The position numbers and the translations under genes are program-made. Positions 9,528 through 18,810 of a stretch of DNA of 64,000 nt are shown one piece after another (the stretch's first letter is position 1; each line of letters begins with the position of its first letter). The notes under the pieces are model-generated. The model made no database searches and was not told the origin of the DNA. It saw only the letters and a program-made list of their open reading frames with translations. This stretch comes from Flavobacterium piscis (GTDB lineage: Bacteria > Bacteroidota > Bacteroidia > Flavobacteriales > Flavobacteriaceae), in contig NZ_LVEN01000027.1 in the NCBI RefSeq assembly GCF_001686925.1, positions 186,001-250,000 on the forward strand. The letters are read 5' to 3'.

Positions 9528-9658
9528 CGTGAGGTTTTTTATATTTTTTATTGGTTTAAAATATAAATTACCAGAATCTTAACAGGATATTTAAACAGGA
9601 ATGATTATTTTCATTCCTGTTTTTTTATGCAATAAAAAGAATAAAAAAATACCACTCT

Positions 9659-9947
9659 CGATAGCTATCGGGATTACAGATTAAAAGGATTTTTTTTAGC
9701 CACGAATTCACGAATTTTTCAATCTATTTGGGCGCAATCATTCGTGAATTCGTGGCTATTTTTAAAATAATGAAACTAATTTTAATTTGTGATCCCGATA
9801 GCTATCGGAATTACAGATTAAAAGGATTTTTTTTAGCCACGAATTCACGAATTTTTCAATCTATTTGGGCGCAATCATTCGTGAATTCGTGGCTATTTTT
9901 AAAAATAATGAAACTAATTTTAATTTGTGATCCTGATTGCTATCAGG
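9659..9947. repeat. tandem duplication of a 137-bp repeat containing a long hairpin
   Basis: Two nearly identical copies follow each other with a 137-base period. Each starts with the palindrome CGATAGCTATCG (9659-9670, 9796-9807) and contains 19-bp perfect inverted arms beginning TAGCCACGAATTC (9697-9715 with 9740-9758; 9834-9852 with 9877-9895). A third, diverged palindrome (TCCTGATTGCTATCAGGA, 9931-9948) closes the array. The 9528-9983 spacer holds no gene. An open frame across the repeats, and the GTG-started extension of the next gene at 9927, are artefacts of the array. Confidence 0.92.
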
Positions 9948-9983
9948 AGTGGCAAAAAAATACAAACTGAACAAACTATTTAT

Positions 9984-12245
9984 ATGAAAAATACCAAACT
10001 CCAAGCCTTTATTCCGTTATTTTATTTAGTGTGGTCTGATGATTTACTAACTCAGAAAGAGTTTACCACGATCAGGAAATTTATCAATGACCTCACCTGG
10101 CTTTCGCCCGAAGAAAAACAACAATTAGTATCACGATTAGATATTTCAAATCCGCCTTCGCGAAATGAACTCACCCAATGGAAATTGGATATCGAAAACA
10201 GCATCCAAAATAAATCCGATATAAAATCCATTTTTGATATTGCTGTGGCACTTTCAGAAAAAGATATAGATATTTCGAAATTACAATCTGATTTTATAAA
10301 ATTAGAGAACGATCTTGGAATTTTGGGAGAAGAAGCGCTTCAGAATTTCAAAACAAAAAGTAGTTCATTTACAGCAAACTCTCAAACCAATGCTGATTTT
10401 GATATTCAAAAGATAACAGCCATTTTAAATGGTAAAGAAGCTGCGATAATCAATAAAGTAAAATCAGTAATTTCAAGACCTGAATTTGCTTATGAAACTT
10501 CTACAGATATCAATGTATACCGCCAAACAGTATACAATTGGTGTAAAATCCTTGCAGAAGAAAATCTTGGAAATATGGCCTATCCAAAGCAATACGGTGG
10601 CGGAGAAAACATAGCCGATTATTTTGCCATAATGGAAACCCTGAGTTATCACGATTTGAGTTTAGTAATCAAATTTGGTGTTCAGTTTGGACTGTGGGGA
10701 ATGAGCGTTCAGTCGTTAGGTACAGAGAAACATTATGCCAAATACTTAAAAGATATTGGAACCTTAAAAATTCCAGGATGTTTCGCCATGACCGAAACTC
10801 ATCACGGATCAAACGTAAAAGGACTGGAAACCACAGCAACTTACAATCATAACGATCAGACGTTTACGATTCATACACCCAATAAAAATGCACAGAAAGA
10901 ATACATTGGTAACGCAGCAGTTCACGGCCAAATGGCAACTGTTTTTGCTAAATTAGTCATCGACGGTCATGATTATGGCGTAAATGCTTTTGTGGTGCCG
11001 TTACGCGATACAAACGGAAATACTTTAAATGGAATTACGATTGGCGATTGCGGACATAAAATGGGATTAAACGGAGTAGATAACGGAACGATTAGTTTTG
11101 ACAACGTGGTGATTCCGAAAGAAAATATGCTCGATCGTTTTGCTTCTGTAAATGATAAAGGTGAATTCGAAAGCCCAATCCCGAGTGATAACAGACGTTT
11201 TTTTACCATGTTAGGTACTTTGGTTGGCGGACGAATCGGGATTCCGCGTTCTGCTTTGGCTGCAGCCAAATCCGGATTAACAATTGCCATTCGCTACAGC
11301 GATCAAAGAAGACAATTTGGGCCAGAAGGCGGATCAGAAGTTCCTATTTTAAATTACAGAATGCATCAGCGAAGATTAATTCCGCCTTTGGCTAAAACCT
11401 ACGCCGTACATTTTGCTTTGCAATACCTTACCAATCGCTTTTTAAATAAAACCGAAGCCGAAATGCAGGAAATCGAAGCTTTGGCAGCCGGAATGAAATC
11501 TTATTCGACATGGAGCACTAGAGATATTCTGCAAGAATGCCGTGAAGCTATTGGAGGAAAAGGATATCTGTCTGAAAACCGAATAGATGCTTTAAAAAAT
11601 GATACCGAAATATATACCACTTTTGAAGGCGATAATACCGTTTTGATGCAATTGGTGGCTAAGAATCGTTTAGCTGAATTCAGAAAATCATTTGGAGAAA
11701 TGGGTTCTTTGGGAATCATTAATTATGTGTACGAAAATGCAAAAACAGCATTCACAGAGAAAAATCCAATTGCTACCCGAAGAACAGATGACGAACATTT
11801 ATTAGATCCTGAATTTCATTTACAGGCTTTCATTCACAGAGAAAAAACAATTTTAGCTTCGGCAGCACGACGTATCAAAAAATTAGTTGATGGAGGTTTA
11901 GAACCTTATGATGCTTTTAATGTTGTACAACATCAAATGATCGATGTGGCTCAGGCGTATTTGGAAAGAGTTGTTTTAGAACAATTTCAATTGGCTATAA
12001 AAGAAGTAGAAGACATTAAAACAAAAGAAATACTAACAAAACTGAACCAGTTATATGCGCTTTCCCAAATAGAAAAAAACAAAGGCTGGTATCTTGAAGA
12101 CGGTTATATGGAAGCTGTAAAAACCAAAGCAATCCGTAAAATAGTCAATCAATTGTGTTGGGATATTCGACCGGATGCGGTTTCGTTGGTTAATGCTTTT
12201 GATATACCGGAGAGTTGTTTAGCGGCGCCAATTGCCGTTCAATAA
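9984..12245 (+). CDS. large acyl-CoA dehydrogenase / acyl-CoA oxidase-like flavoenzyme
   Basis: A 753-residue FAD enzyme of fatty acid beta-oxidation. It oxidises acyl-CoA to trans-2-enoyl-CoA; whether electrons go to a transfer flavoprotein or to oxygen is unclear. Residues ~1-140 are a helical extension absent from short (~380-residue) dehydrogenases. The flavin-binding stretch CFAMTETHHGSNVKG (~262) and the C-terminal helical domain (IRYSDQRRQFGP, ECREAIGGKGYL, TFEGDNTVLMQLV) are closest in style to acyl-CoA oxidases. ATG 9984 is chosen over the in-frame GTG at 9927, which lies in repeat DNA. It is flanked on both sides by copies of the same TAGCCACGAATTC hairpin repeat. Confidence 0.88.
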   Translation: MKNTKLQAFIPLFYLVWSDDLLTQKEFTTIRKFINDLTWLSPEEKQQLVSRLDISNPPSRNELTQWKLDIENSIQNKSDIKSIFDIAVALSEKDIDISKLQSDFIKLENDLGILGEEALQNFKTKSSSFTANSQTNADFDIQKITAILNGKEAAIINKVKSVISRPEFAYETSTDINVYRQTVYNWCKILAEENLGNMAYPKQYGGGENIADYFAIMETLSYHDLSLVIKFGVQFGLWGMSVQSLGTEKHYAKYLKDIGTLKIPGCFAMTETHHGSNVKGLETTATYNHNDQTFTIHTPNKNAQKEYIGNAAVHGQMATVFAKLVIDGHDYGVNAFVVPLRDTNGNTLNGITIGDCGHKMGLNGVDNGTISFDNVVIPKENMLDRFASVNDKGEFESPIPSDNRRFFTMLGTLVGGRIGIPRSALAAAKSGLTIAIRYSDQRRQFGPEGGSEVPILNYRMHQRRLIPPLAKTYAVHFALQYLTNRFLNKTEAEMQEIEALAAGMKSYSTWSTRDILQECREAIGGKGYLSENRIDALKNDTEIYTTFEGDNTVLMQLVAKNRLAEFRKSFGEMGSLGIINYVYENAKTAFTEKNPIATRRTDDEHLLDPEFHLQAFIHREKTILASAARRIKKLVDGGLEPYDAFNVVQHQMIDVAQAYLERVVLEQFQLAIKEVEDIKTKEILTKLNQLYALSQIEKNKGWYLEDGYMEAVKTKAIRKIVNQLCWDIRPDAVSLVNAFDIPESCLAAPIAVQ

Positions 12246-12269
12246 AGGTTTATAAAGCTGATACTTTAT

Positions 12270-12332
12270 TAGCCACGAATTCACGAATTTTTCTTTATCT
12301 ATTATTGATAATTATTCGTGAATTCGTGGCTA
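12270..12332. repeat. TAGCCACGAATTC hairpin repeat
   Basis: 19-bp arms at 12270-12288 and 12314-12332 are identical to those of the two copies at 9697 and 9834, with an unrelated 25-base loop. The arms themselves have an 8-base internal period (TTCGTGAA, TTCGTGGC). Confidence 0.9.
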
Positions 12333-12370
12333 TCTATTTATTCAGGAACTTTGTCAAAGTTTATTTCATT

Positions 12371-12473
12371 TTTGTCATCCCGAGGAACGAGGGATCTCCG
12401 TAAGAAGCTCCGCCAAGACAATCGTCAGTCTTTGTCGAGTTTCGAGTGTGATCCTTCGTTCAGGATGACAAAA
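12371..12473. repeat. imperfect inverted repeat, GTCATCCCGAGG family
   Basis: The left arm starts TTTGTCATCCCGAGGAACG and the right arm ends CGTTCAGGATGACAAA; they pair imperfectly over about 25 bases. The inside (TTTGTCGAGTTTCGAGTGTG) is shared with the diverged copy at 7016-7068. The element lies in the convergent spacer between the acyl-CoA dehydrogenase and the isomerase gene. Mobility is not evident. Confidence 0.75.
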
Positions 12474-12512
12474 TTGTGGTTTTGTTATAACTTTTTTATA
12501 TCACAACAAGCT

Positions 12513-12857
12513 TTAAATCATTGTTTTATTAAAATAACTCGCCTTCTCAAAATCTTTTATATTGATAGAAATCACCGGAACTTCAGGAAGTACTCGATTC
12601 AGTTTAGAAACAATTACTTTCGAAAGATTTGCTTTTTGCTCAACATTTCGGCCTTCCATAATATAAGCAAAAACGTGAATAAAATCTTTTATGGAATTTC
12701 CGTTGTTATAATACGAAAAGGGATTAATGCGAACCTTGATCTCAGCTTCATCAAAAAGACCAGTAGATAATGCTGCATTAAAAACATCCTGCATAATATC
12801 ATCTGCAGATTTTAATCGAATAACGTTTTCTGAACAATCAATAATAAAATGAGGCAT
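12513..12857 (-). CDS. 5-carboxymethyl-2-hydroxymuconate isomerase (CHMI) family protein
   Basis: A 114-residue protein starting MPHFIIDCSEN, the diagnostic start of the CHMI family (HpaF/HpcD), in which the N-terminal Pro2 is the catalytic base of a tautomerase fold. The segment HVFAYIMEGRNVEQKANLS matches the family's central helix region, including its conserved Gly-Arg. In other bacteria CHMI acts in homoprotocatechuate degradation. No other gene of that pathway is nearby, so here it may be a general tautomerase. The length is a little below the usual ~126. It is a solitary gene convergent with the acyl-CoA dehydrogenase. Confidence 0.8.
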   Translation of the reverse strand: MPHFIIDCSENVIRLKSADDIMQDVFNAALSTGLFDEAEIKVRINPFSYYNNGNSIKDFIHVFAYIMEGRNVEQKANLSKVIVSKLNRVLPEVPVISINIKDFEKASYFNKTMI

Positions 12858-13063
12858 TTGTGTTGGTTTTTAGATTATTGTAATAGAGTTTTATCAAATT
12901 TACAAAAATCCGGTTGATAAAATTATTTTTAACAGATAGAAAGTCAGAGTTTTGGATTGAAAAGGCGATACCTGAAAAATTTCTTTTAACACTTGATTTT
13001 TCTGTTACAAAAAGTCAAAAAGTGCGACTTATCAAATAGTCTATTTTTATACCTGCACTTTCT

Positions 13064-13071
13064 TATATTTG
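13064..13071 (+). promoter_or_regulatory. candidate -7 promoter element (TATATTTG)
   Basis: Perfect TAnnTTTG match, 25 bases before the TTG start of the DUF6377 gene. It fixes the transcription start close to 13078 and so supports that start codon. No -33 TTG at the canonical spacing is seen. Confidence 0.5.
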
Positions 13072-13096
13072 TAAGTCTCATTATATCATAATTGTT

Positions 13097-14740
13097 TTGA
13101 AAAATTATTTATTGTTTTGTTTATTCGTTCTTTTAGGCAGTCCTGTTTATTCATCAGACAGCACTGATACTATTTTGGCAAAGCTCAATGATGCTTTAAA
13201 AAATAAAGCACATTATGTCAGGCTTAAAGAAGAGCGTATTCTGAATTTTAAAAAAATCAAATCAGACGATTTAACTCCGGAACAAGAATACAATTACAAC
13301 AAAACTTTATATACAGAATATCAAAAGTTCAACTCAGATTCGGCTATATTTTATGTGAAAAAGAATCTAAAAATTGCCGGTGAACTTCAAAATAATGAAT
13401 TGCTGAATTTAGCCAATTTGCAATTGGTAACACTTTTTTCTTCCTCAGGAAAATACAGGGAATCTGAAGCTATTTTAAAAAGCATTGATAAAAAAACACT
13501 TTCAAAAGCATTGCTTCCCAATTATTATGTAGCCTACAGGGAATTTTTTGAGCATTATGCCGCCAATAGTTATGATATAAAATACATTCAGAAAATAAGG
13601 GAATATCGTGATTCTTTGATTGCTGTTTTAGATCCCAATACGTTAAATTATCAGATCAATAAAATTCAGCAGGGAATGTCCCAAAAAAAACTGGTAAATG
13701 CAGAGCAGCAGTTGCAGCAATTGTTTGCCAGTATTAAAGAAGATAATCCTCAATATGCGATGGTAACTTATCTTTTAGGAAGTATTTATGAAGCAAGACA
13801 TCAGTTAGAACCACGGAAAAAGTTTTATGCGCTTTCGGCTACGTCAGACCTAAAAAATGCCAATAAAGATAATGCGTCACTTCAGGAACTGGCATTGGTT
13901 TTTTATGAAATTGGTGATGTAGATATGGCGTATAAACTAACACAATCGGCTATTGAGGACGCACTTTATTGCAACGTTCAGTTTCGTACACTTTTAATGT
14001 CAGAGGTTTATTCGATTATAAATACCGTTTATTTAGAAAAAGAAGCCAAAAGAAAAACCGAGTTGCAACTGTATTTGTTATGCATCAGTTTACTTTCGGC
14101 ATTTTTGATTGTGGCCATTATTTATGTCTACAAACAAATGAAAAAAGTATCCAGAATCCGTGGAGAACTTTACGAAACCAGTCAAAAATTGGCCGTATTA
14201 AATAAAGATATTACAGAAACCAACAATCAGCTGCAGGAACGTAACGCACAATTATCAGAATCGAATCATATTAAAGAAGAATATATTGCGCATTTTTTCA
14301 GTCTTTGTTCGACTTACATCAATAAGCTGGAAAATTATCGTATTATTTTAAATAAAAAAGCAACCGCAAAACAGTTTGATGAGATTTACAAAATGCTTAA
14401 ATCAACGACTTTGGTTGATAATGAGCTCGAGGAGTTGTATAAGAATTTTGATATTATCTTTCTTAATTTGTATCCCACTTTCGTGAAAGATTTCAACGCA
14501 CTTTTGATCAGGGAGGAACAAATTGTTTTAAAACAAGGTGAATTGCTGAATACCGAACTTCGTATTTTTGCTTTAATCCGTTTAGGAATTACTGATAGTG
14601 TAAAAATTGCGGCATTCCTTCGTTACTCTTTAAGTACAATTTATAATTATCGTACCAGAGCTCGAAATAAAGCTGCAGTTTCGAGAAATGATTTTGAAGA
14701 AATGGTCATTAAAATTGGTTTAATTTCATTGAAAGTGTAA
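13097..14740 (+). CDS. DUF6377-type membrane sensor/regulator with TPR-like repeats
   Basis: A 547-residue protein with four parts. A signal peptide (1-~19) is followed by helical TPR-like repeats (~25-310) that would face the periplasm. A transmembrane segment (~323-345, LYLLCISLLSAFLIVAIIYVY) leads to a coiled coil (~350-395) and a conserved cytoplasmic region ending in a helix-turn-helix-like stretch (LRIFALIRLGITDSVKIAAF, then STIYNYRTRARNKA). This resembles the Bacteroidota DUF6377 family, usually found beside polysaccharide utilisation genes. The start is TTG 13097, since no ATG precedes the signal peptide. The beta-glucosidase 212 bases downstream is a plausible target. Confidence 0.8.
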   Translation: MKNYLLFCLFVLLGSPVYSSDSTDTILAKLNDALKNKAHYVRLKEERILNFKKIKSDDLTPEQEYNYNKTLYTEYQKFNSDSAIFYVKKNLKIAGELQNNELLNLANLQLVTLFSSSGKYRESEAILKSIDKKTLSKALLPNYYVAYREFFEHYAANSYDIKYIQKIREYRDSLIAVLDPNTLNYQINKIQQGMSQKKLVNAEQQLQQLFASIKEDNPQYAMVTYLLGSIYEARHQLEPRKKFYALSATSDLKNANKDNASLQELALVFYEIGDVDMAYKLTQSAIEDALYCNVQFRTLLMSEVYSIINTVYLEKEAKRKTELQLYLLCISLLSAFLIVAIIYVYKQMKKVSRIRGELYETSQKLAVLNKDITETNNQLQERNAQLSESNHIKEEYIAHFFSLCSTYINKLENYRIILNKKATAKQFDEIYKMLKSTTLVDNELEELYKNFDIIFLNLYPTFVKDFNALLIREEQIVLKQGELLNTELRIFALIRLGITDSVKIAAFLRYSLSTIYNYRTRARNKAAVSRNDFEEMVIKIGLISLKV

Positions 14741-14952
14741 TTATTTATTTTAAAACTACTACTTTTTTTAGGGGGTGTATTTGTTCAAGTATTTGTAAAT
14801 CAAATATTTATTTTTTTGTTCCACTACTTTTTTTCGTTTGAAAATTAAAAACGAACTATAACGTTTTAGCTTTACAATATTATTAAAAGGTAATAATGAC
14901 CTTATTACTGCCTTTTAAATTATACATTAAATGCTTTAATAAATTAATAGTT

Positions 14953-17169
14953 ATGTTTAAAAACGTTAAAACAATTGTTGTTTTACTTTTGTTGAGCTCT
15001 ATCGGTGTAAATGCACAGAGTAAAGTTCCGGTTTATCTGGATGATAAAAAGCCCATTAATGAGCGTGTAGAAGATGCTCTTAAAAGAATGACGACAGAAG
15101 AAAAAATTGCCATGATTCATGCGCAATCTAAATTTAGTTCGCCAGGTGTACCACGTTTAGGAATTCCTGAAAACTGGATGACTGACGGACCACACGGAAT
15201 TCGTACCGAAGTAAAATGGGACGAATGGGATCAGGCAGGCTGGACAAACGATTCTTGTATTGCATTTCCGGCTCTTACAGCACTTTCTGCAACCTGGAAC
15301 AAAGAGTTGTCTTCTTTATATGGTAAGTCAATTGGGGAAGAAGCGCGCTACCGTAATAAAAATGTATTGTTAGGACCTGGGGTAAATATCTACAGAACGC
15401 CATTAAACGGTCGTAACTTCGAATATATGGGAGAAGATCCTTTTCTTGCTGCAAAAATGGTTGTTCCTTATATAAAAGGAGTACAAGCAAACGGAGTGGC
15501 TGCCTGTGTAAAACATTTCGCTTTAAATAATCAGGAAACAAAACGTAACTCAGTAAACGTAATTGTTGATGATCGTGCTTTGTACGAAATCTATTTACCT
15601 GCTTTTAAAGCGGCAGTTCAGGAAGGTGAGGTTTGGGCAATTATGGGTTCTTATAATAAATACAAAGGACAGCAATGTTGTCATAATGAATTTTTATTAA
15701 ATGACATTCTTCGCGGAGAATGGGGATTCAAAGGTGTTGTAGTCTCAGATTGGGGCGGAGTTAATGATACCAAACAATCTATTTTTAATGGTCTTGATAT
15801 GGAGTTTGGTTCCTGGACAAACGGACTTTCGTGGGGAACAAGTAATGCATACGATAACTATTTCTTAGCCAAACCATATTCTGAAATGATTACAAAAGGG
15901 GAAGTTGGAACGAAAGAATTAGATGAAAAAGTACGTCGTATTTTACGTTTATCATTTCTTACTACTATGGACAGAAACCGTCCGTTTGGATCTTTTGGAA
16001 CACAAGAGCATGCAGATGCAGGCCGTAAAATTGCCGAAGAAGGAATTGTATTGCTACAGAACAACAATAACATTTTACCAATCAACCTTTCTAAAACAAA
16101 GAAAATTGCGGTTATTGGAGAAAATGCTATCAAAATGATGACTGTAGGTGGAGGAAGTTCTTCACTTAAAGCAAGATACGAAATTACACCTCTTGAAGGA
16201 TTAAAGAAAAGAATTGGTAACCAGGCAGAAATTGTTTACGCACGTGGTTATGTTGGTGATCCAACAAGTAATTATAATGGAGTAGTAGCAAAAGTAAGTT
16301 TAGAAGACAAACGTTCTCCGGCAGAACTGACTGCCGAAGCTCTTAAAGTAGCCAAAGATGCTGATATCGTTCTTTTTATTGGAGGTTTAAACAAAAGTGA
16401 TAATCAGGATGCAGAAGGACATGATCGTAAAGAGTTAGGCTTGCCATACGGTCAGGACAAATTACTTACCGATTTGGTTAAAGTAAATAAAAATGTAGTT
16501 TTTGTAAATATTTCAGGAAATGCTGTGGCAATGCCGTGGGTAAAAGAAGTTCCGGGAATTGTACAAGGATGGTTTTTAGGTACAGAAGCAGGAAATGCTT
16601 TGGCTAATGTTTTGGTTGGAGATGTAAATCCTTCTGGAAAATTATCTTTTACTTTCCCTGTAAAATTAGCTGATAACGGCGCTCATGCTTTAGGAGAATT
16701 TCCTGGTGGAGATGAGGTTAAATATAACGAAAGTATTTTTGTAGGTTACCGTTGGGCCGATAAACAAAAAGCAAAACCATTATTCTCTTTTGGTCACGGT
16801 TTAAGCTATACGACTTTTGCTTACGGAAAAGTAACAGCAGATAAAAAACAAATGTCAGCCAGCGACAAGATTACATTTTCTGTAAATGTAAAAAACACAG
16901 GATCAAGAGAAGGTTCTGAGGTTGTTCAGCTTTATATCAGCGATTTAAAATCTTCATTACCACGTCCGATTAAAGAATTAAAAGGATTTGAGAAAATTTC
17001 GCTTAAAGCGGGAGAAGAAAAAACAGTAATTTTTACAGTAGATAAAACAGCTTTAAGCTTTTTTGATGATAAAAAACACGACTGGGTTGCTGAACCGGGA
17101 GCTTTTGAAGCAATCGTTGGAGCATCATCTACAGATATAAAATCAAAAGTGGGATTCTCACTTCAATAA
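14953..17169 (+). CDS. bglX: GH3 beta-glucosidase (BglX-like), secreted
   Basis: A 738-residue glycoside hydrolase family 3 enzyme that removes terminal beta-linked glucose or xylose from oligosaccharides, probably in the periplasm. The signal peptide is residues 1-22, ending NAQ. The GH3 N-terminal barrel holds KHFALNNQE and the catalytic nucleophile Asp266 in VVSDWGG. The GH3 C-terminal sandwich begins near 380, and a fibronectin type III-like domain (~645-735, VQLYISDLKSSLPRP) closes the protein. ATG 14953 is chosen because it starts the signal peptide directly; an upstream ATG at 14896 adds 19 unrelated residues. No SusC/SusD pair is in the window, so it is not part of a complete utilisation locus here. 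Confidence 0.92.
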   Translation: MFKNVKTIVVLLLLSSIGVNAQSKVPVYLDDKKPINERVEDALKRMTTEEKIAMIHAQSKFSSPGVPRLGIPENWMTDGPHGIRTEVKWDEWDQAGWTNDSCIAFPALTALSATWNKELSSLYGKSIGEEARYRNKNVLLGPGVNIYRTPLNGRNFEYMGEDPFLAAKMVVPYIKGVQANGVAACVKHFALNNQETKRNSVNVIVDDRALYEIYLPAFKAAVQEGEVWAIMGSYNKYKGQQCCHNEFLLNDILRGEWGFKGVVVSDWGGVNDTKQSIFNGLDMEFGSWTNGLSWGTSNAYDNYFLAKPYSEMITKGEVGTKELDEKVRRILRLSFLTTMDRNRPFGSFGTQEHADAGRKIAEEGIVLLQNNNNILPINLSKTKKIAVIGENAIKMMTVGGGSSSLKARYEITPLEGLKKRIGNQAEIVYARGYVGDPTSNYNGVVAKVSLEDKRSPAELTAEALKVAKDADIVLFIGGLNKSDNQDAEGHDRKELGLPYGQDKLLTDLVKVNKNVVFVNISGNAVAMPWVKEVPGIVQGWFLGTEAGNALANVLVGDVNPSGKLSFTFPVKLADNGAHALGEFPGGDEVKYNESIFVGYRWADKQKAKPLFSFGHGLSYTTFAYGKVTADKKQMSASDKITFSVNVKNTGSREGSEVVQLYISDLKSSLPRPIKELKGFEKISLKAGEEKTVIFTVDKTALSFFDDKKHDWVAEPGAFEAIVGASSTDIKSKVGFSLQ

Positions 17170-17195
17170 TTTCATTATTTCTAAATTGGTTGGTT

Positions 17196-17234
17196 GTAAA
17201 GCTGCAAGTGTAAAAATTTGCAGCTTTACTTTTA
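17196..17234 (+). terminator. intrinsic terminator of the GH3 gene
   Basis: A 12-bp stem (GTAAAGCTGCAA with TTGCAGCTTTAC) is followed by TTTT, 26 bases after the stop. Confidence 0.85.
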
Positions 17235-17505
17235 AAATAATCTCACCATTTAATGATTTCACCATTAAGATATTAAGAAAATTAAGCTTTGTGTTTGCTG
17301 TACTTGAAAGTTTTATTAGTAAGGAAATTAAGTATTGTGTTTAATATGTATTGTGGAATTAAACTCTTTTTTTGTTTGTTCTTTGACAAACTTTGCGAAC
17401 TTTTCAGTTATGTATTTAAAGAAAACTATTACTGTTTAGAAAAAATCTTATTTTAGCTCACACCAAAAAATAAAAACTAACCTTTAACCATCAAAAAATA
17501 TTTTT
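17235..17505. other. gene-free spacer
   Basis: AT-rich DNA with no credible coding frame. It contains the short imperfect hairpin TTTGACAAACTTTGCGAAC near 17381-17400, reminiscent of the other spacer repeats, but no clear promoter of the TAnnTTTG type before the acyltransferase gene. Confidence 0.6.
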
Positions 17506-18639
17506 ATGAGTTCACCTTCTATTGATATTAAACCAAAGAAACATTATGAAATTCTGGACGGACTTCGAGGAGTCGCTGCGATTTTAGTAGTGATTTTTCA
17601 TATTCTGGAGGCCCATAACGGGGGAAGCCGCTTTAACCAAATTATCAATCACGGTTATCTTGCTGTAGATTTCTTTTTCCTTTTATCAGGATTTGTTGTG
17701 GCATACGCTTACGACGATCGCTGGGGAAAATTAACCCAATGGGAATTTTATAAACGACGCTTAATTCGTTTACAGCCCATGGTTATTATGGGAATGATCA
17801 TTGGAGCGATTTTTTACTATTTTCAGGCATCCAGTCTTTTTCCTTTAATTGCAGGAATGGAAGCTTGGAAAGTGATTCTAACAATGGTAATTGGGTTTAC
17901 ATTACTTCCTATTCCGCCATCATTAGAAATTAGAGGCTGGGGCGAAATGCATCCGTTAAACGGTCCTGCGTGGTCACTTTTCTTTGAATATATTGCCAAT
18001 ATTTTATACGCCGTGCTCTTTCGTAAATTCTCGAATAAAGTATTAGCAATCTTTGTTTTTATATTTGCAGCAATGTTGGTAAATTATACCGTTTTTGGAC
18101 CAAAAGGAGATGTCATTGGAGGTTGGTCTTTAAACCTGGAACAAATGAATGTTGGTTTCACCAGATTATTATATCCGTTTTTTGCCGGAGTTTTACTTTC
18201 GCGTTTAGGAAAATTAATTCACTTAAAAGGTGCTTTCTGGATTTGCAGTATTTTAATTCTAATACTCTTTTCAGTTCCAAGAATTGGTGATGAAAACACT
18301 TTATGGATGAATGGTTTATACGAATCAGTTGTGATAATTCTTTTGTTTCCATTAATTGTTGCCATTGGAGCAGGAGGAGAAATAAAGAATCCACTTTCAA
18401 TTAAAATATGCAAAGCTTTAGGCGATATTTCATATCCAATTTATATTATACATTATCCGTTAATTTACTGGTACACAGCATGGGTTATAGACAATAAAGT
18501 TCCTTTAAAAGACGGTTATATGGTAGGAATAGGTGTTCTGGTTGCCAGCATCACAATAGCTTATTTATGTCTGAAATTTTACGATGAACCTGTACGTAAC
18601 TGGCTTCAGAATAAATTTCAAAAAAGAAAAATTTCTTAA
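17506..18639 (+). CDS. acyltransferase 3 family membrane protein (OatA/OafA-like)
   Basis: A 377-residue integral membrane protein with about ten helices and the family signature near the N-terminus (EILDGLRGVAAILVVIFHI; DG-R and the catalytic His in the first helix). A second motif, FFFLLSGFVVAYAY, follows at ~50, with the conserved FYKRRLIRLQP after it. Such proteins transfer acetyl or other acyl groups to surface polysaccharides, peptidoglycan or small molecules. The C-terminal SGNH domain seen in OatA is absent. The gene stands alone, so the acceptor cannot be inferred. Confidence 0.88.
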   Translation: MSSPSIDIKPKKHYEILDGLRGVAAILVVIFHILEAHNGGSRFNQIINHGYLAVDFFFLLSGFVVAYAYDDRWGKLTQWEFYKRRLIRLQPMVIMGMIIGAIFYYFQASSLFPLIAGMEAWKVILTMVIGFTLLPIPPSLEIRGWGEMHPLNGPAWSLFFEYIANILYAVLFRKFSNKVLAIFVFIFAAMLVNYTVFGPKGDVIGGWSLNLEQMNVGFTRLLYPFFAGVLLSRLGKLIHLKGAFWICSILILILFSVPRIGDENTLWMNGLYESVVIILLFPLIVAIGAGGEIKNPLSIKICKALGDISYPIYIIHYPLIYWYTAWVIDNKVPLKDGYMVGIGVLVASITIAYLCLKFYDEPVRNWLQNKFQKRKIS

Positions 18640-18642
18640 AAG

Positions 18643-18720
18643 GAGGGACAAAGGTTTACAGGCTCAGAGGGACAAAAGGTAAAACTTTGCTACTTTGAAC
18701 CTCTGAGCCTTTGTACCTAA
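18643..18720. repeat. octamer-type inverted repeat
   Basis: Perfect 11-bp arms AGGCTCAGAGG (18660-18670) and CCTCTGAGCCT (18700-18710) sit inside longer imperfect arms (GGTTTACAGG on the left, CCTTTGTACC on the right). The spacing of the CT/AG words is 8 bases. It lies just after the acyltransferase stop. Confidence 0.8.
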
Positions 18721-18766
18721 ATAAAGATATTGAATTTCTTAATTTTGTTAGTTATAGATATTCAAA

Positions 18767-18807
18767 AAAGGGGTGAAACTTCATGTTTTCATCCCTTTGT
18801 TTTTTTT
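18767..18807 (+). terminator. probable terminator of the acyltransferase gene
   Basis: AAAGGGGTGAAAC pairs with GTTTTCATCCCTTT (one bulge, one G-T), followed by a T-run interrupted once by G. It lies 128 bases after the stop, beyond an octamer repeat. Confidence 0.65.
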
Positions 18808-18810
18808 GTA

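Noticed and set aside
9728..9970. 80-codon frame in the tandem repeat
   Set aside because: It consists of the same repeat read twice and duplicates the peptide KIMKLILICDPD; no coding signature.
12318..12770. 150-codon plus-strand frame opposite the CHMI gene
   Set aside because: Most of it is antisense to the CHMI-like gene, which has a clear family motif, and the rest is repeat DNA.
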